26,629 bases of DNA, taken from the IMG/VR virus record IMGVR_UViG_3300027796_000314, positions 1 through 26,629 of that record. One strand, given 5' to 3'. Shown here in pieces: positions 1-6,265 of this stretch (position 1 is the stretch's first letter; each line of letters opens with the position of its first letter). The notes beneath the pieces are model-generated. The model did not search any database. It saw nothing but the letters and a program-made list of their open reading frames with translations, and had not been told where the DNA came from. Position numbers and translations under genes: made by a program. The stretch is from a virus.

Positions 1-2652
1 TCAATCGTTAATCATAACATTGCCCGTAGCTTCATCATAATTGACAGCACACCCAAGAGCTTCTGAAATTACTCTAAGTGGTACATAGATTCTGCTGTTG
101 TAATTTATTGCAGCCGTATCGGAGTAAATGTACTCACCGTTTTTTATAATGTAATTCGTGTCTTGCTTTATTTCAACCCGCAAATCTCCAAGCGTAATCA
201 TTGCAGTTTTACTGTCGCCAAGCCACTCAACCGCACAACCGAGCTTTTCAAAAACAGCGCGAATCGGTATCATAGTACGGTTATTGATGAGTAATGGTGG
301 AGTGTCAAACTCAACTTTTTCGCTATTTACGAAAACAATACCGTTTAATAAGGGAATATCAATAAATCCAGCTATGCCTGTGTAATTTTTATTTGGTATG
401 CTAACATTAAAAAATCCGTCTATAACATCATACCAAGTAATATTGCTATCTCCAAATATACCATGAGCCTCATATGGATTTTCGTAGGATATATATGGGA
501 AAACCAATTGGTTATTCATATCAATGATTCCGTGTGAATTGTCACGTCCAACAACCGCATGTTTTCCGTCACGCATAAGCCGTATGTTCTCATACTCCAT
601 CGGAATGATGCTGTTTCCCATACCATCGGTTATTCCAAACCACAAAACATCCGATTCGTTTCTAATTGCAAAAACAATATCGCCATTGGAATGTCTTTCT
701 ACATAATCCCATATTGTGTCAACAAGGTAATTGCCTTTTGTGTCGATAAGCCCCCATTTTCCGCCGTACATACCACCACGCTGAAGTGTTCCGCCTTTCA
801 TTACCAATGCCGTTTTATTAGTAAATGGTTGAGCATCAGACCAGTCATCATCTAAAATGAGCGTATTGGCTTCATCATAATATTTGACCGTACCCCACGC
901 GCTATAACTTCCAGAACCCGCATGAACTCTTCCTTCGATCTTTAGAAGCGGATACTCGTCAGGTACAGGATAAATATTTCCACCACTATACTTAATATCA
1001 TCTGAATATTTTACCCACTCCCACGTAATTCCCTCGTTTGGAAGATATGGCTCGTTCACAAAAAATTCAGTCTGTTTAGTATTGTTGTTCCAGCGCATTT
1101 TGCCAAACTCTCCCAGTTGATCAATAAACACGACAATCCTTCCATCTATTGAAAAGGTTTTTGCAACTCTATTATTTATATAAACAGTTGTGTCGGTCTT
1201 GAAAACCGCATATTGTTCGGCATAACGAAAGTCGTCTTGTATATCCGCCTTTTCACGCATAGAGTTTTTTTCTATAAATATGTTTTTATTATTTTCGTTT
1301 ATTTTAACATCAAATCCATATTTCGGCAAAACTTTTACATCAATATACCCATACCCGTTTATGCTGTAAATGCTCTGGGAAACTCCGTTAATACTCATCA
1401 CAATCGGATGTGCCGTGTCAAGCGGATCGGTTGGCAGGGTGTATAATGCTCCGTCGTCATTAAGCCGAATTATGCCATACTTGCGGTCGTTGTCATATAC
1501 TACCGCGCGTCCTTCATAAAAAGCGTTTGCCTGCCATATAAAAGGCTCAACAACCACATTCCCGTTTAAATCCATATAGCCCATTTTATAGTTTTCATTA
1601 TCATATGTTCCCACAGATATAATTCCGTCAGTACCAATGCCATATCCGATTGATTGCCATCTTACATTTTTCGAAGAATGAATAAGATTAAAGTTATGAT
1701 CAAAAAAATAAATTATTTTGTTTTCAGTGTCACAGCCAAATATAATGTCGTGTTCTTTTGAATAACCCATATAATAGCTATATTTTATGTCATCAAACTG
1801 ATGAGGTCTTATTTCCGCGCTAAAAACATTTACTATGTCATCAGGAGAGTAACCGCCCATTTTGTTATCACTGTATGCAGCATCTTGATACCCATTAGAT
1901 TTCAGCCATATTGTACCGTTTTGATATGTGGCAGGTTCCTGTAATTTTTCGACAATAACATTGCCGCTTCTGTCTATTATCGCTTCGCCTTCATGAAAGC
2001 TTTCAAACCTTACCTCGGCTATAGCATATCCTTCATGGAAAGAATGTGCGAATTGATATTTGAAATCCAGCGCAATCTCGCCGTCGGGCGTTATATATCC
2101 CCATTTGGCATCCATACGAACTGCGGCAACGCCTTCGCTAAATCGTTTTGCATCTTGGTATTTAGGTTCGATTACAAACACTCCGGTTTTGTTTATATAA
2201 CCATAATTGAAGAGATTGTTTCCATTCGGTGATTCAATATCGTTCCTTATTCCAACGACTGCCAATCCTTCAAAGAAAGGACTTGCTTTGTCAAATTGGA
2301 AATCAATTACAGTATCACCGTTTTTATTAATATATCCCCATTTGCCGCCAAGCATCACTGGTGCAAGTCCATCGTAAAAGGGCTTAACGCATTCATATTG
2401 CATCGGAATTTTCATTTCTCCGAATCTGTCTACAAATCCATAATAACCCGCTCCTCCATTCTCATCATAGCCTTGTATAAAGGCAAGCCCCTCTGAAAAA
2501 TCTCCAATGTATGACCATGTGCGAGGAACAACCCAATCAAACTGCTCATCGGCTGCATATGCTGATGTTGAAAAAATAGTTGACGCAAACGAAAACAACA
2601 AACCAATTACCAATATAGCCGATATAGTATTATTAAATTGCTTTTTAAGCAT
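1..2652 (-). CDS. Secreted WG-repeat protein with C-terminal copper-amine-oxidase-N-like domain
   Basis: This 883-residue protein is probably exported. Residues 1-33 form a signal peptide with a hydrophobic core and a likely cut after AYA. The mature part carries WG (KWG-type) repeats, recognisable as GKWGYINKNG, AKWGYITPDG and GKWGLIDTKG, each followed by an F..A..F.EG.A unit. They lie at about residues 50-250, 350-390 and 630-720. The last ~105 residues resemble the copper amine oxidase N-terminal (stalk) domain, with NNRTMIPIRAVFEKLG and NSRIYVPLRVISEALG. In clostridia that domain is a cell-surface module, not an oxidase. The start is supported by a GAGGT ribosome site (2664-2668) about 11 bases upstream. 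The gene ends at the window edge with its own TGA, so it appears complete. The molecular role is unknown; surface binding or envelope interaction is inferred from the architecture. Confidence 0.9.
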   Translation of the reverse strand: MLKKQFNNTISAILVIGLLFSFASTIFSTSAYAADEQFDWVVPRTWSYIGDFSEGLAFIQGYDENGGAGYYGFVDRFGEMKIPMQYECVKPFYDGLAPVMLGGKWGYINKNGDTVIDFQFDKASPFFEGLAVVGIRNDIESPNGNNLFNYGYINKTGVFVIEPKYQDAKRFSEGVAAVRMDAKWGYITPDGEIALDFKYQFAHSFHEGYAIAEVRFESFHEGEAIIDRSGNVIVEKLQEPATYQNGTIWLKSNGYQDAAYSDNKMGGYSPDDIVNVFSAEIRPHQFDDIKYSYYMGYSKEHDIIFGCDTENKIIYFFDHNFNLIHSSKNVRWQSIGYGIGTDGIISVGTYDNENYKMGYMDLNGNVVVEPFIWQANAFYEGRAVVYDNDRKYGIIRLNDDGALYTLPTDPLDTAHPIVMSINGVSQSIYSINGYGYIDVKVLPKYGFDVKINENNKNIFIEKNSMREKADIQDDFRYAEQYAVFKTDTTVYINNRVAKTFSIDGRIVVFIDQLGEFGKMRWNNNTKQTEFFVNEPYLPNEGITWEWVKYSDDIKYSGGNIYPVPDEYPLLKIEGRVHAGSGSYSAWGTVKYYDEANTLILDDDWSDAQPFTNKTALVMKGGTLQRGGMYGGKWGLIDTKGNYLVDTIWDYVERHSNGDIVFAIRNESDVLWFGITDGMGNSIIPMEYENIRLMRDGKHAVVGRDNSHGIIDMNNQLVFPYISYENPYEAHGIFGDSNITWYDVIDGFFNVSIPNKNYTGIAGFIDIPLLNGIVFVNSEKVEFDTPPLLINNRTMIPIRAVFEKLGCAVEWLGDSKTAMITLGDLRVEIKQDTNYIIKNGEYIYSDTAAINYNSRIYVPLRVISEALGCAVNYDEATGNVMIND

Positions 2653-2692
2653 TTTGAATACCTCATTTCTCTATAACAAAATAGCGATTCAA

Positions 2693-2710
2693 CTGTTATA
2701 ATTATAACAG
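2693..2710. promoter_or_regulatory. 18-bp perfect palindrome over the -10 (candidate operator)
   Basis: CTGTTATAATTATAACAG reads identically on both strands and covers the whole -10 element and the start point of the WG-repeat gene promoter. A dimeric repressor bound here would block the polymerase. No regulator gene is recognisable nearby, so the operator role is inference. Confidence 0.5.
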
Positions 2711-2729
2711 AAAATTACGTAAATTTCAA
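2701..2729 (-). promoter_or_regulatory. Sigma-A promoter of the WG-repeat gene
   Basis: On the minus strand a TTGAAA -35 (2724-2729) and a perfect TATAAT -10 (2701-2706) are separated by exactly 17 bases. Transcription would begin near 2694, leaving a leader of about 40 bases before the start codon at 2652. Confidence 0.75.
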
Positions 2730-2738
2730 TATAATGTT

Positions 2739-2861
2739 TTAATAAGGGTGTATATTTATAAAAAGCTTTTCGTTTTTGCTCTGCCAATATGCATATGCGC
2801 TGCCTTGCTGCCACTCCTTCATAAGAAAATCCTTTTCATCATACCGCAAATCAGAATTCAT
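2739..2861 (-). CDS. Possible 40-residue small protein
   Basis: An open frame begins MNSDLRYDEKDFLMKEWQQG and ends FINIHPY. It is hydrophilic and aromatic-rich, without signal peptide or membrane segment. It ends just upstream of the WG-repeat promoter, and its upstream flank offers only a weak purine-rich stretch as a ribosome site. It could be a genuine small gene, or the tail of a larger gene cut off at the junction with the phage-like segment that starts near 2.9 kb. I do not recognise it. Confidence 0.22.
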   Translation of the reverse strand: MNSDLRYDEKDFLMKEWQQGSAYAYWQSKNEKLFINIHPY

Positions 2862-2906
2862 ATAAAAACATCCGCCAAGCCAAAAACAAATCGAATATAA
2901 AAAAAC

Positions 2907-3011
2907 CAAAAGCCCAATGCTGAATACCTTGCCAGTGCTGAAAATGCAGGCATGATGGCGGGCAGAGATCAGAAAACCACCGGAATAATTTATGTTCCTC
3001 CGTTTCGATAG
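2907..3011 (+). pseudogene. C-terminal remnant of a phage-like gene
   Basis: An open frame without a suitable start reads KPNAEYLASAENAGMMAGRD and ends IIYVPPFR at a TAG (3009-3011). A stop lies a few codons upstream, at about 2896, so only a tail is left. It is followed at once by a GGAGGTG ribosome site and the next broken gene, as in a tightly packed phage operon. The 5' part is missing, and the junction with AT-rich sequence falls at about 2.89-2.91 kb. The family is not recognised. Confidence 0.35.
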
Positions 3012-3023
3012 GAGGTGAAGGCT

Positions 3024-3463
3024 GTGTATAGTTGCAATCAGACAACACGAAATATCATTGACGCTTTGAACGCCTCGATTGATGTGAGCGGGGATGTTCT
3101 GGATGCGTCATTTATCTTGTGGTCAATGAGGTGGAGCAGGTGCTGTATTCCTCACTGATCCGCGACATGACTGTTTTTGAGAATACGGTGGAATTCCCCT
3201 ATGTTCCGTCACTGTTCCGCTTTGAGGATATTTATAAAATGTATGTAAACGGCACGGAACAGAGCAAAGCCACGGCTAACTCCATACTGGACAACACCTT
3301 TTATAAATCCTATGTCACGGTTGCGGGCGAAACGCAGGAAGCTATGGATATTTACCCGCATTATGACGAAGTGGTGGATGTAAGAATCCTGTACTTTGCC
3401 CGCCCGATTGTCAAGACAAGTATACGGATAAACTCGGCAAACGCAGGACATGGAAGGGCGTGA
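3024..3463 (+). pseudogene. Frameshifted phage-like gene, family not recognised
   Basis: A GTG start at 3024, preceded by GGAGGTG (3011-3017), opens a frame reading VYSCNQTTRNIIDALNASID and then GDVLDASFI. At about 3115-3118 the frame breaks: one missing base changes an expected FILVVNEVEQ into FILWSMRW and an early stop. The +1 frame continues smoothly as VNEVEQVLYSSLIRDMTVFE, FPYVPSLFRFEDIYKMYVNG and a YDEVVDVRILYFARPIVK end. The original product was probably about 145 residues. The context of regulator, HNH nuclease and small terminase downstream indicates prophage origin. I could not assign a function. A faint likeness of FPYVPSLFRFED to an endonuclease V motif is not backed by catalytic residues. 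Confidence 0.5.
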
Positions 3464-3486
3464 AGCTGTGCGATGCTGAAATTTGA
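3409..3486 (+). pseudogene. Possible tail fragment of another phage-like gene
   Basis: Overlapping the end of the preceding broken gene in another frame is a start-less reading DKYTDKLGKRRTWKGVKLCD followed by AEI and TGA. It is basic and protein-like. The likely explanation is a deletion that fused the tail of a second gene to the preceding one at about 3.41 kb. The identity is unknown and the evidence is weak. Confidence 0.22.
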
Positions 3487-3651
3487 CGGCTTAACGGAAT
3501 TTACGGGTTTCCTGTTTTCTTTACGTGTAAGACCAAGGTATAAGAGCAAGGGAAACGCAAAAAAAACGCGTATATATAAAAGAATAAATATATGTACTCG
3601 TCAAATCCGTAATTCCGTCAAAAACGGAGGGTGATCAGGAGGTGGATCAAA

Positions 3652-4065
3652 ATGACGGCAAAGGATTTTTTGTCTCAGGCGTACCGTATTGACCAGCGCG
3701 TCAACAGCAAGCTGGAACAGGTCATGTCCCTGCGCGAGCTTGCCGCAAAGGCTACCGCCACTCTTCGAAGCGGCGGCCGTATGGCTTCCGGAAACATCCG
3801 TTCCATGGAGGATATCATTGCGAAAATGATGGATCTGGAGAATGAAATCAACCAGGATATAAACACACTGATGGATTTAAAGCGTGATATCGTCAAAGTG
3901 ATAAAGAAGATTGAGAATCCGGAATATCAGACGCTTCTGGAGCTTCGCTACCTTTGCTTTAAGACATGGGAGCAGATCGCTGTCGAAATGGGCTACAGCA
4001 TACAGAATGCGTATAAAATGCACGACAGGGCACTTAAGTCAATTATTTTTTTAAAAGTAGAGTAA
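3652..4065 (+). CDS. Phage transcriptional regulator, ArpU/DUF1492-type sigma-like protein
   Basis: The product is 137 residues, counted from the ATG at 3652, which has an ideal AGGAGG nine bases upstream; the frame extends in-frame 21 bases further. The N-terminal two thirds are helical and charged, with a probable coiled coil around MEDIIAKMMDLENEINQDIN. The C-terminus is a sigma-70 region-4-like helix-turn-helix: LLELRYLCFKTWEQIAVEMG followed by YSIQNAYKMHDRALKSI. Proteins of this layout sit before HNH and terminase genes in Firmicutes prophages, where they are thought to activate late genes. The same order occurs here, with HNH then small terminase downstream. It looks intact although its neighbours are broken. 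Confidence 0.75.
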   Translation: MTAKDFLSQAYRIDQRVNSKLEQVMSLRELAAKATATLRSGGRMASGNIRSMEDIIAKMMDLENEINQDINTLMDLKRDIVKVIKKIENPEYQTLLELRYLCFKTWEQIAVEMGYSIQNAYKMHDRALKSIIFLKVE

Positions 4066-4132
4066 AGTTGATTGTATTAGAGTATCCGTTTATGATATGA
4101 TTATAATAGCAAAAAAGAATAAAACACTTGGA

Positions 4133-4166
4133 GAAAGCCTTTGCGGAAGAAACCGCAGGGGCTTTC
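4133..4166 (+). other. Hairpin between regulator and HNH gene
   Basis: GAAAGCC plus TGCGG (4133-4146) pairs with CCGCA plus GGCTTTC (4153-4166), with two G-U pairs and a six-base loop, AAGAAA. Only three T residues follow, so it is a weak terminator at best. An attenuator or processing site ahead of the HNH gene is possible. Confidence 0.4.
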
Positions 4167-4190
4167 TTTGCGTGGTCGGGAGATGAGTAT

Positions 4191-4541
4191 ATGCCGAAAA
4201 AGCCGAAACGCCCGTGCAGTTACCCTGGCTGCCCGGCGCTGGTGGACGGGCGCTACTGCGAGCAGCATCAGAAGCTGGCGGATAAACAGTACGACAAATA
4301 CAGGCGCGACCCCGTCCATCATCAGCGTTACGGAAAGATATGGAAACGGATCCGCGACGGATATATCAAAGCGCATCCTTTGTGCGCGGAGTGCTTTAAG
4401 CAAGGCAGGCTGACCGCCGCCGCAGAGGTTCATCATGTGCTGCCGCTGTCAAGAGGTGGAACGAATGAGGAAAGCAACCTAATGAGCCTTTGCAAGGCCT
4501 GTCACAGCAGTATCACAGCCCGTGACGGCGACCGCTGGTGA
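4191..4541 (+). CDS. Phage HNH endonuclease
   Basis: The product is 116 residues if started at the ATG at 4191 (MPKKPKRPCSYPGCPALV), which has GGGAG about ten bases upstream. The same frame is open 21 codons further up, but that part runs through the hairpin. An N-terminal zinc-binding CxxxxC..YCxxH region (CSYPGC, YCEQH) precedes the HNH core. The core has C-x2-C (LCAEC), the HH pair in EVHHVLPLSRGGTNEESNL and a final LCKACH. This is the usual form of the small HNH nuclease next to terminase genes in Firmicutes phages, where it helps packaging-linked DNA cleavage. The position right before the small terminase supports the call. Confidence 0.85.
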   Translation: MPKKPKRPCSYPGCPALVDGRYCEQHQKLADKQYDKYRRDPVHHQRYGKIWKRIRDGYIKAHPLCAECFKQGRLTAAAEVHHVLPLSRGGTNEESNLMSLCKACHSSITARDGDRW

Positions 4542-4631
4542 ACCTCGCCATGGGGCGGGGGATCAGCATCTCTACAGCCTACGCGCAGGAGACCGGGCGC
4601 TCAGAGCCGCACACAAACATTGGAAATTAAA

Positions 4632-4702
4632 CGGGGTATTAACCCCGAAATTAAACAACCCTTGAAAACACTGGGTTTGCGGCGATTTTGGGTTGTTTAA
4701 TT
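4632..4702. repeat. Nested inverted repeats before the small terminase gene
   Basis: A small hairpin, CGGGGT-ATTA-ACCCCG (4632-4647), is followed by 13-base arms AATTAAACAACCC (4649-4661) and GGGTTGTTTAATT (4690-4702) around a 28-base spacer. They fill the gap between the HNH nuclease and the small terminase. Possible roles are a packaging-initiation (cos/pac-like) site or transcript structure; the sequence cannot decide. Confidence 0.5.
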
Positions 4703-4740
4703 CTTTAATAAAAATTGTGCAAACGCGAGGTGAATTTGAA

Positions 4741-5298
4741 ATGGCAAAAGACGGAACCAACCGGGGCAATAAGCCGGGTAATTACAACGGCGCCGGCCGG
4801 AAGAAAAAACCGCTTGCGGATAAAATCGCCGAGGGCAGAAGCGACATGACGGTGCTGACACTGCCCGAGCCGCCTGAGCTTACGGCCTTTGAAGTACCGC
4901 CGGTTGAAGAGTACATGAAGGCTCATCAGAAAAACGGCCGTGACCTTTGCGCCGAGGAACGGTATATGCGGACATGGCAGTGGTTACAGGAGCGCCGCTG
5001 TGAAAAACTCGTCAATCCTCAGCTTGTGGAACAGTACGCCATGAGCGTAGCACGGTGGATTCAATGCGAGGAGGCACTGTCGGAATTCGGGTTTCTCGCT
5101 AAGCATCCGACCACGGGCAGCCCCATTGCCAGCCCCTTTATTAAAACCCTGCAGGATTTCATCAAGCAATCCAATATGCTATGGGCGCAGATTTACACAG
5201 TGGTTCAGGACAACTGCTCCGAGCAGTATTCCGGTTCCGATCCGCAGGATGATGTAATGGAACGGCTGCTCACCATGAAACGGAAGCGGCAGGAATGA
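4741..5298 (+). CDS. Phage terminase small subunit, P27 family
   Basis: The 185-residue product would bind the phage packaging site and hand DNA to the large terminase. The ATG at 4741 is preferred because GAGGTG lies eight bases upstream; a longer in-frame reading from 4693 crosses the inverted repeat. The N-terminus is basic and glycine-rich (NRGNKPGNYNGAGRKKKP). The helical core includes EERYMRTWQWLQERRCEKLV and FIKTLQDFIKQSNMLWAQIY, as in P27-type small terminases. The large subunit that should follow is absent. Instead an ATGA overlap opens a truncated frame, and the only large-terminase sequence is a dead fragment at 16.8-17.4 kb. The protein is therefore probably orphaned. Confidence 0.75.
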   Translation: MAKDGTNRGNKPGNYNGAGRKKKPLADKIAEGRSDMTVLTLPEPPELTAFEVPPVEEYMKAHQKNGRDLCAEERYMRTWQWLQERRCEKLVNPQLVEQYAMSVARWIQCEEALSEFGFLAKHPTTGSPIASPFIKTLQDFIKQSNMLWAQIYTVVQDNCSEQYSGSDPQDDVMERLLTMKRKRQE

Positions 5299-5441
5299 CA
5301 GAATTACAAAAACGCAGAATTGCCGCCCTAGACAGTGCGCTGAGTTTATCATGGCAGGAATCGTACGGTATTATACACAAATTAACAGTAAATGATTGTC
5401 GGATTTATACGTTGATTATTATTCTGTTTATGTTAACATAG
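5295..5441 (+). pseudogene. Truncated start of the gene after the small terminase
   Basis: An ATG overlapping the small terminase stop (ATGA at 5295-5298) begins MTELQKRRIAAL, which looks like a genuine phage N-terminus. After about 13-15 codons the reading turns into an unpatterned tail (HKLTVNDCRIYTLIIILFML) ending at 5441. The change of character near 5.34 kb marks the break where the rest of the phage packaging operon was lost. The original product cannot be told from so few residues. Confidence 0.4.
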
Positions 5442-5490
5442 ACGATAACCCTGAGAATCTCAGGGAAAATAAACGATTGGAGTGTTAACT

Positions 5491-5853
5491 ATGCAGGGAA
5501 AACAAACGGGAACGGCGTATTTCAAGCATCGGGCGCGGAGGCTGATTGAGCTGGAGGATTACCGGATGGAATGTATCAGGCAAGGCAAAAAGCCGCAGCG
5601 GTATGTGATTGAAAAGGTGATTACCCTCAGTAAAATCGAGTATACAAATTTTTCATGCGATCTGCTTATGCCAAGGCAATTCATCGCGGACAATCTTTCA
5701 CTGATGAAAGCGGACTCGGACAATTTCCGGCATTGCCTGCTGGTGGTGCAAAAGGGCAGTGAGGACGCCGGCATACTGGTGGACAGCCGCGAAACGGAAT
5801 CTCCGACCTACACCGCACTGTATAAAAAGCCGGGGTTTAAAATAGCCGAGTAA
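5491..5853 (+). CDS. DUF6329-like small protein of mobile elements
   Basis: The 120-residue protein starts at the ATG at 5491 (MQGKQTGTAYFKHRARRLIE), with GGAG eight bases upstream; a GTG three codons earlier overlaps that ribosome site and is less likely. It is soluble and mixed alpha/beta, with VIEKVITLSKIEYTNFSCDL in the middle and DNFRHCLLVVQKGSEDAGIL near the end. I recognise it as resembling the DUF6329 family, which occurs in clostridial plasmids and integrative elements and has no established function. A CCCTGAG-AAT-CTCAGGG hairpin (5449-5465) lies just upstream of the ribosome site. It probably forms an operon with the next gene, 23 bases downstream, ended by the terminator at 6066. 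Confidence 0.65.
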   Translation: MQGKQTGTAYFKHRARRLIELEDYRMECIRQGKKPQRYVIEKVITLSKIEYTNFSCDLLMPRQFIADNLSLMKADSDNFRHCLLVVQKGSEDAGILVDSRETESPTYTALYKKPGFKIAE

Positions 5854-5876
5854 GACATTGATGGGAGCGGAAGTTT

Positions 5877-6047
5877 ATGAAAGAGGAACTTGCCAAAATC
5901 GTGAAGGAACTGCTTCTGATTGACACATTGGAAATAAGAAATTCCGATATTATGGATTTTCATGAGATATCAGTATGGCAGCTGCGAAAAGCGCTGGAAG
6001 CGGCGTATGCACTGGGAAAAATGGAAGCGGAAACACACAGCCGGTAA
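5877..6047 (+). CDS. DUF6900-like 56-residue protein
   Basis: The reading is MKEELAKIVKELLLIDTLEI followed by RNSDIMDFHEISVWQLRKAL and EAAYALGKMEAETHSR. The ETLE(T/I)RNSD.LDFHE.SVW...ALEAAY.AG pattern matches the DUF6900 family of plasmids and integrative elements, whose function is unknown. GGGAGCGG lies about nine bases before the ATG. The spacing to the upstream DUF6329-like gene (23 bases) and the terminator immediately after suggest the two are transcribed together. Confidence 0.65.
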   Translation: MKEELAKIVKELLLIDTLEIRNSDIMDFHEISVWQLRKALEAAYALGKMEAETHSR

Positions 6048-6065
6048 TGCCGAAGGATAATTTTG

Positions 6066-6095
6066 AAAGGAACTTCAAATGAGGTTCCTTTTTTT
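6066..6095 (+). terminator. Rho-independent terminator
   Basis: AAAGGAAC (6066-6073) pairs with GTTCCTTT (6084-6091) around a ten-base loop and runs into seven T residues. It ends the DUF6329/DUF6900-like pair. Confidence 0.8.
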
Positions 6096-6134
6096 GTATA
6101 GCGGATTATATTATTGAAGAATTTAAGGTTGCTC

Positions 6135-6163
6135 TTGATTTATTTGACTAAAGATGTTATAAT
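6135..6163 (+). promoter_or_regulatory. Promoter of the 1290-residue secreted protein gene
   Basis: TTGATT (6135-6140), a 17-base spacer and TATAAT (6158-6163) preceded by TGT give an extended -10 sigma-A promoter. The leader to the start codon would be about 95 bases. Confidence 0.65.
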
Positions 6164-6265
6164 TTGTATAAGCGTGGGTGAAGGTACGGCATACTATAAA
6201 AGAATTCACTCGTATTATTTGAATAATATCGTAAGAATCAACAAGGATAAAGGCGGGTGTTTCAT

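Noticed and set aside
2851-3048. 65-codon minus-strand open frame
   Set aside because: It runs antisense to the phage-like remnants and has no ribosome site; the plus-strand readings are more protein-like.
3180-3235. FPYVPSLFRFED as an endonuclease V motif
   Set aside because: The rest of the product shows none of the catalytic acidic residues or length of endonuclease V.
4072-4107. TATAAT at 4102 as a promoter for the HNH gene
   Set aside because: No -35-like hexamer lies at a 16-18 base distance; the closest TTG-type hexamer is 24 bases away.
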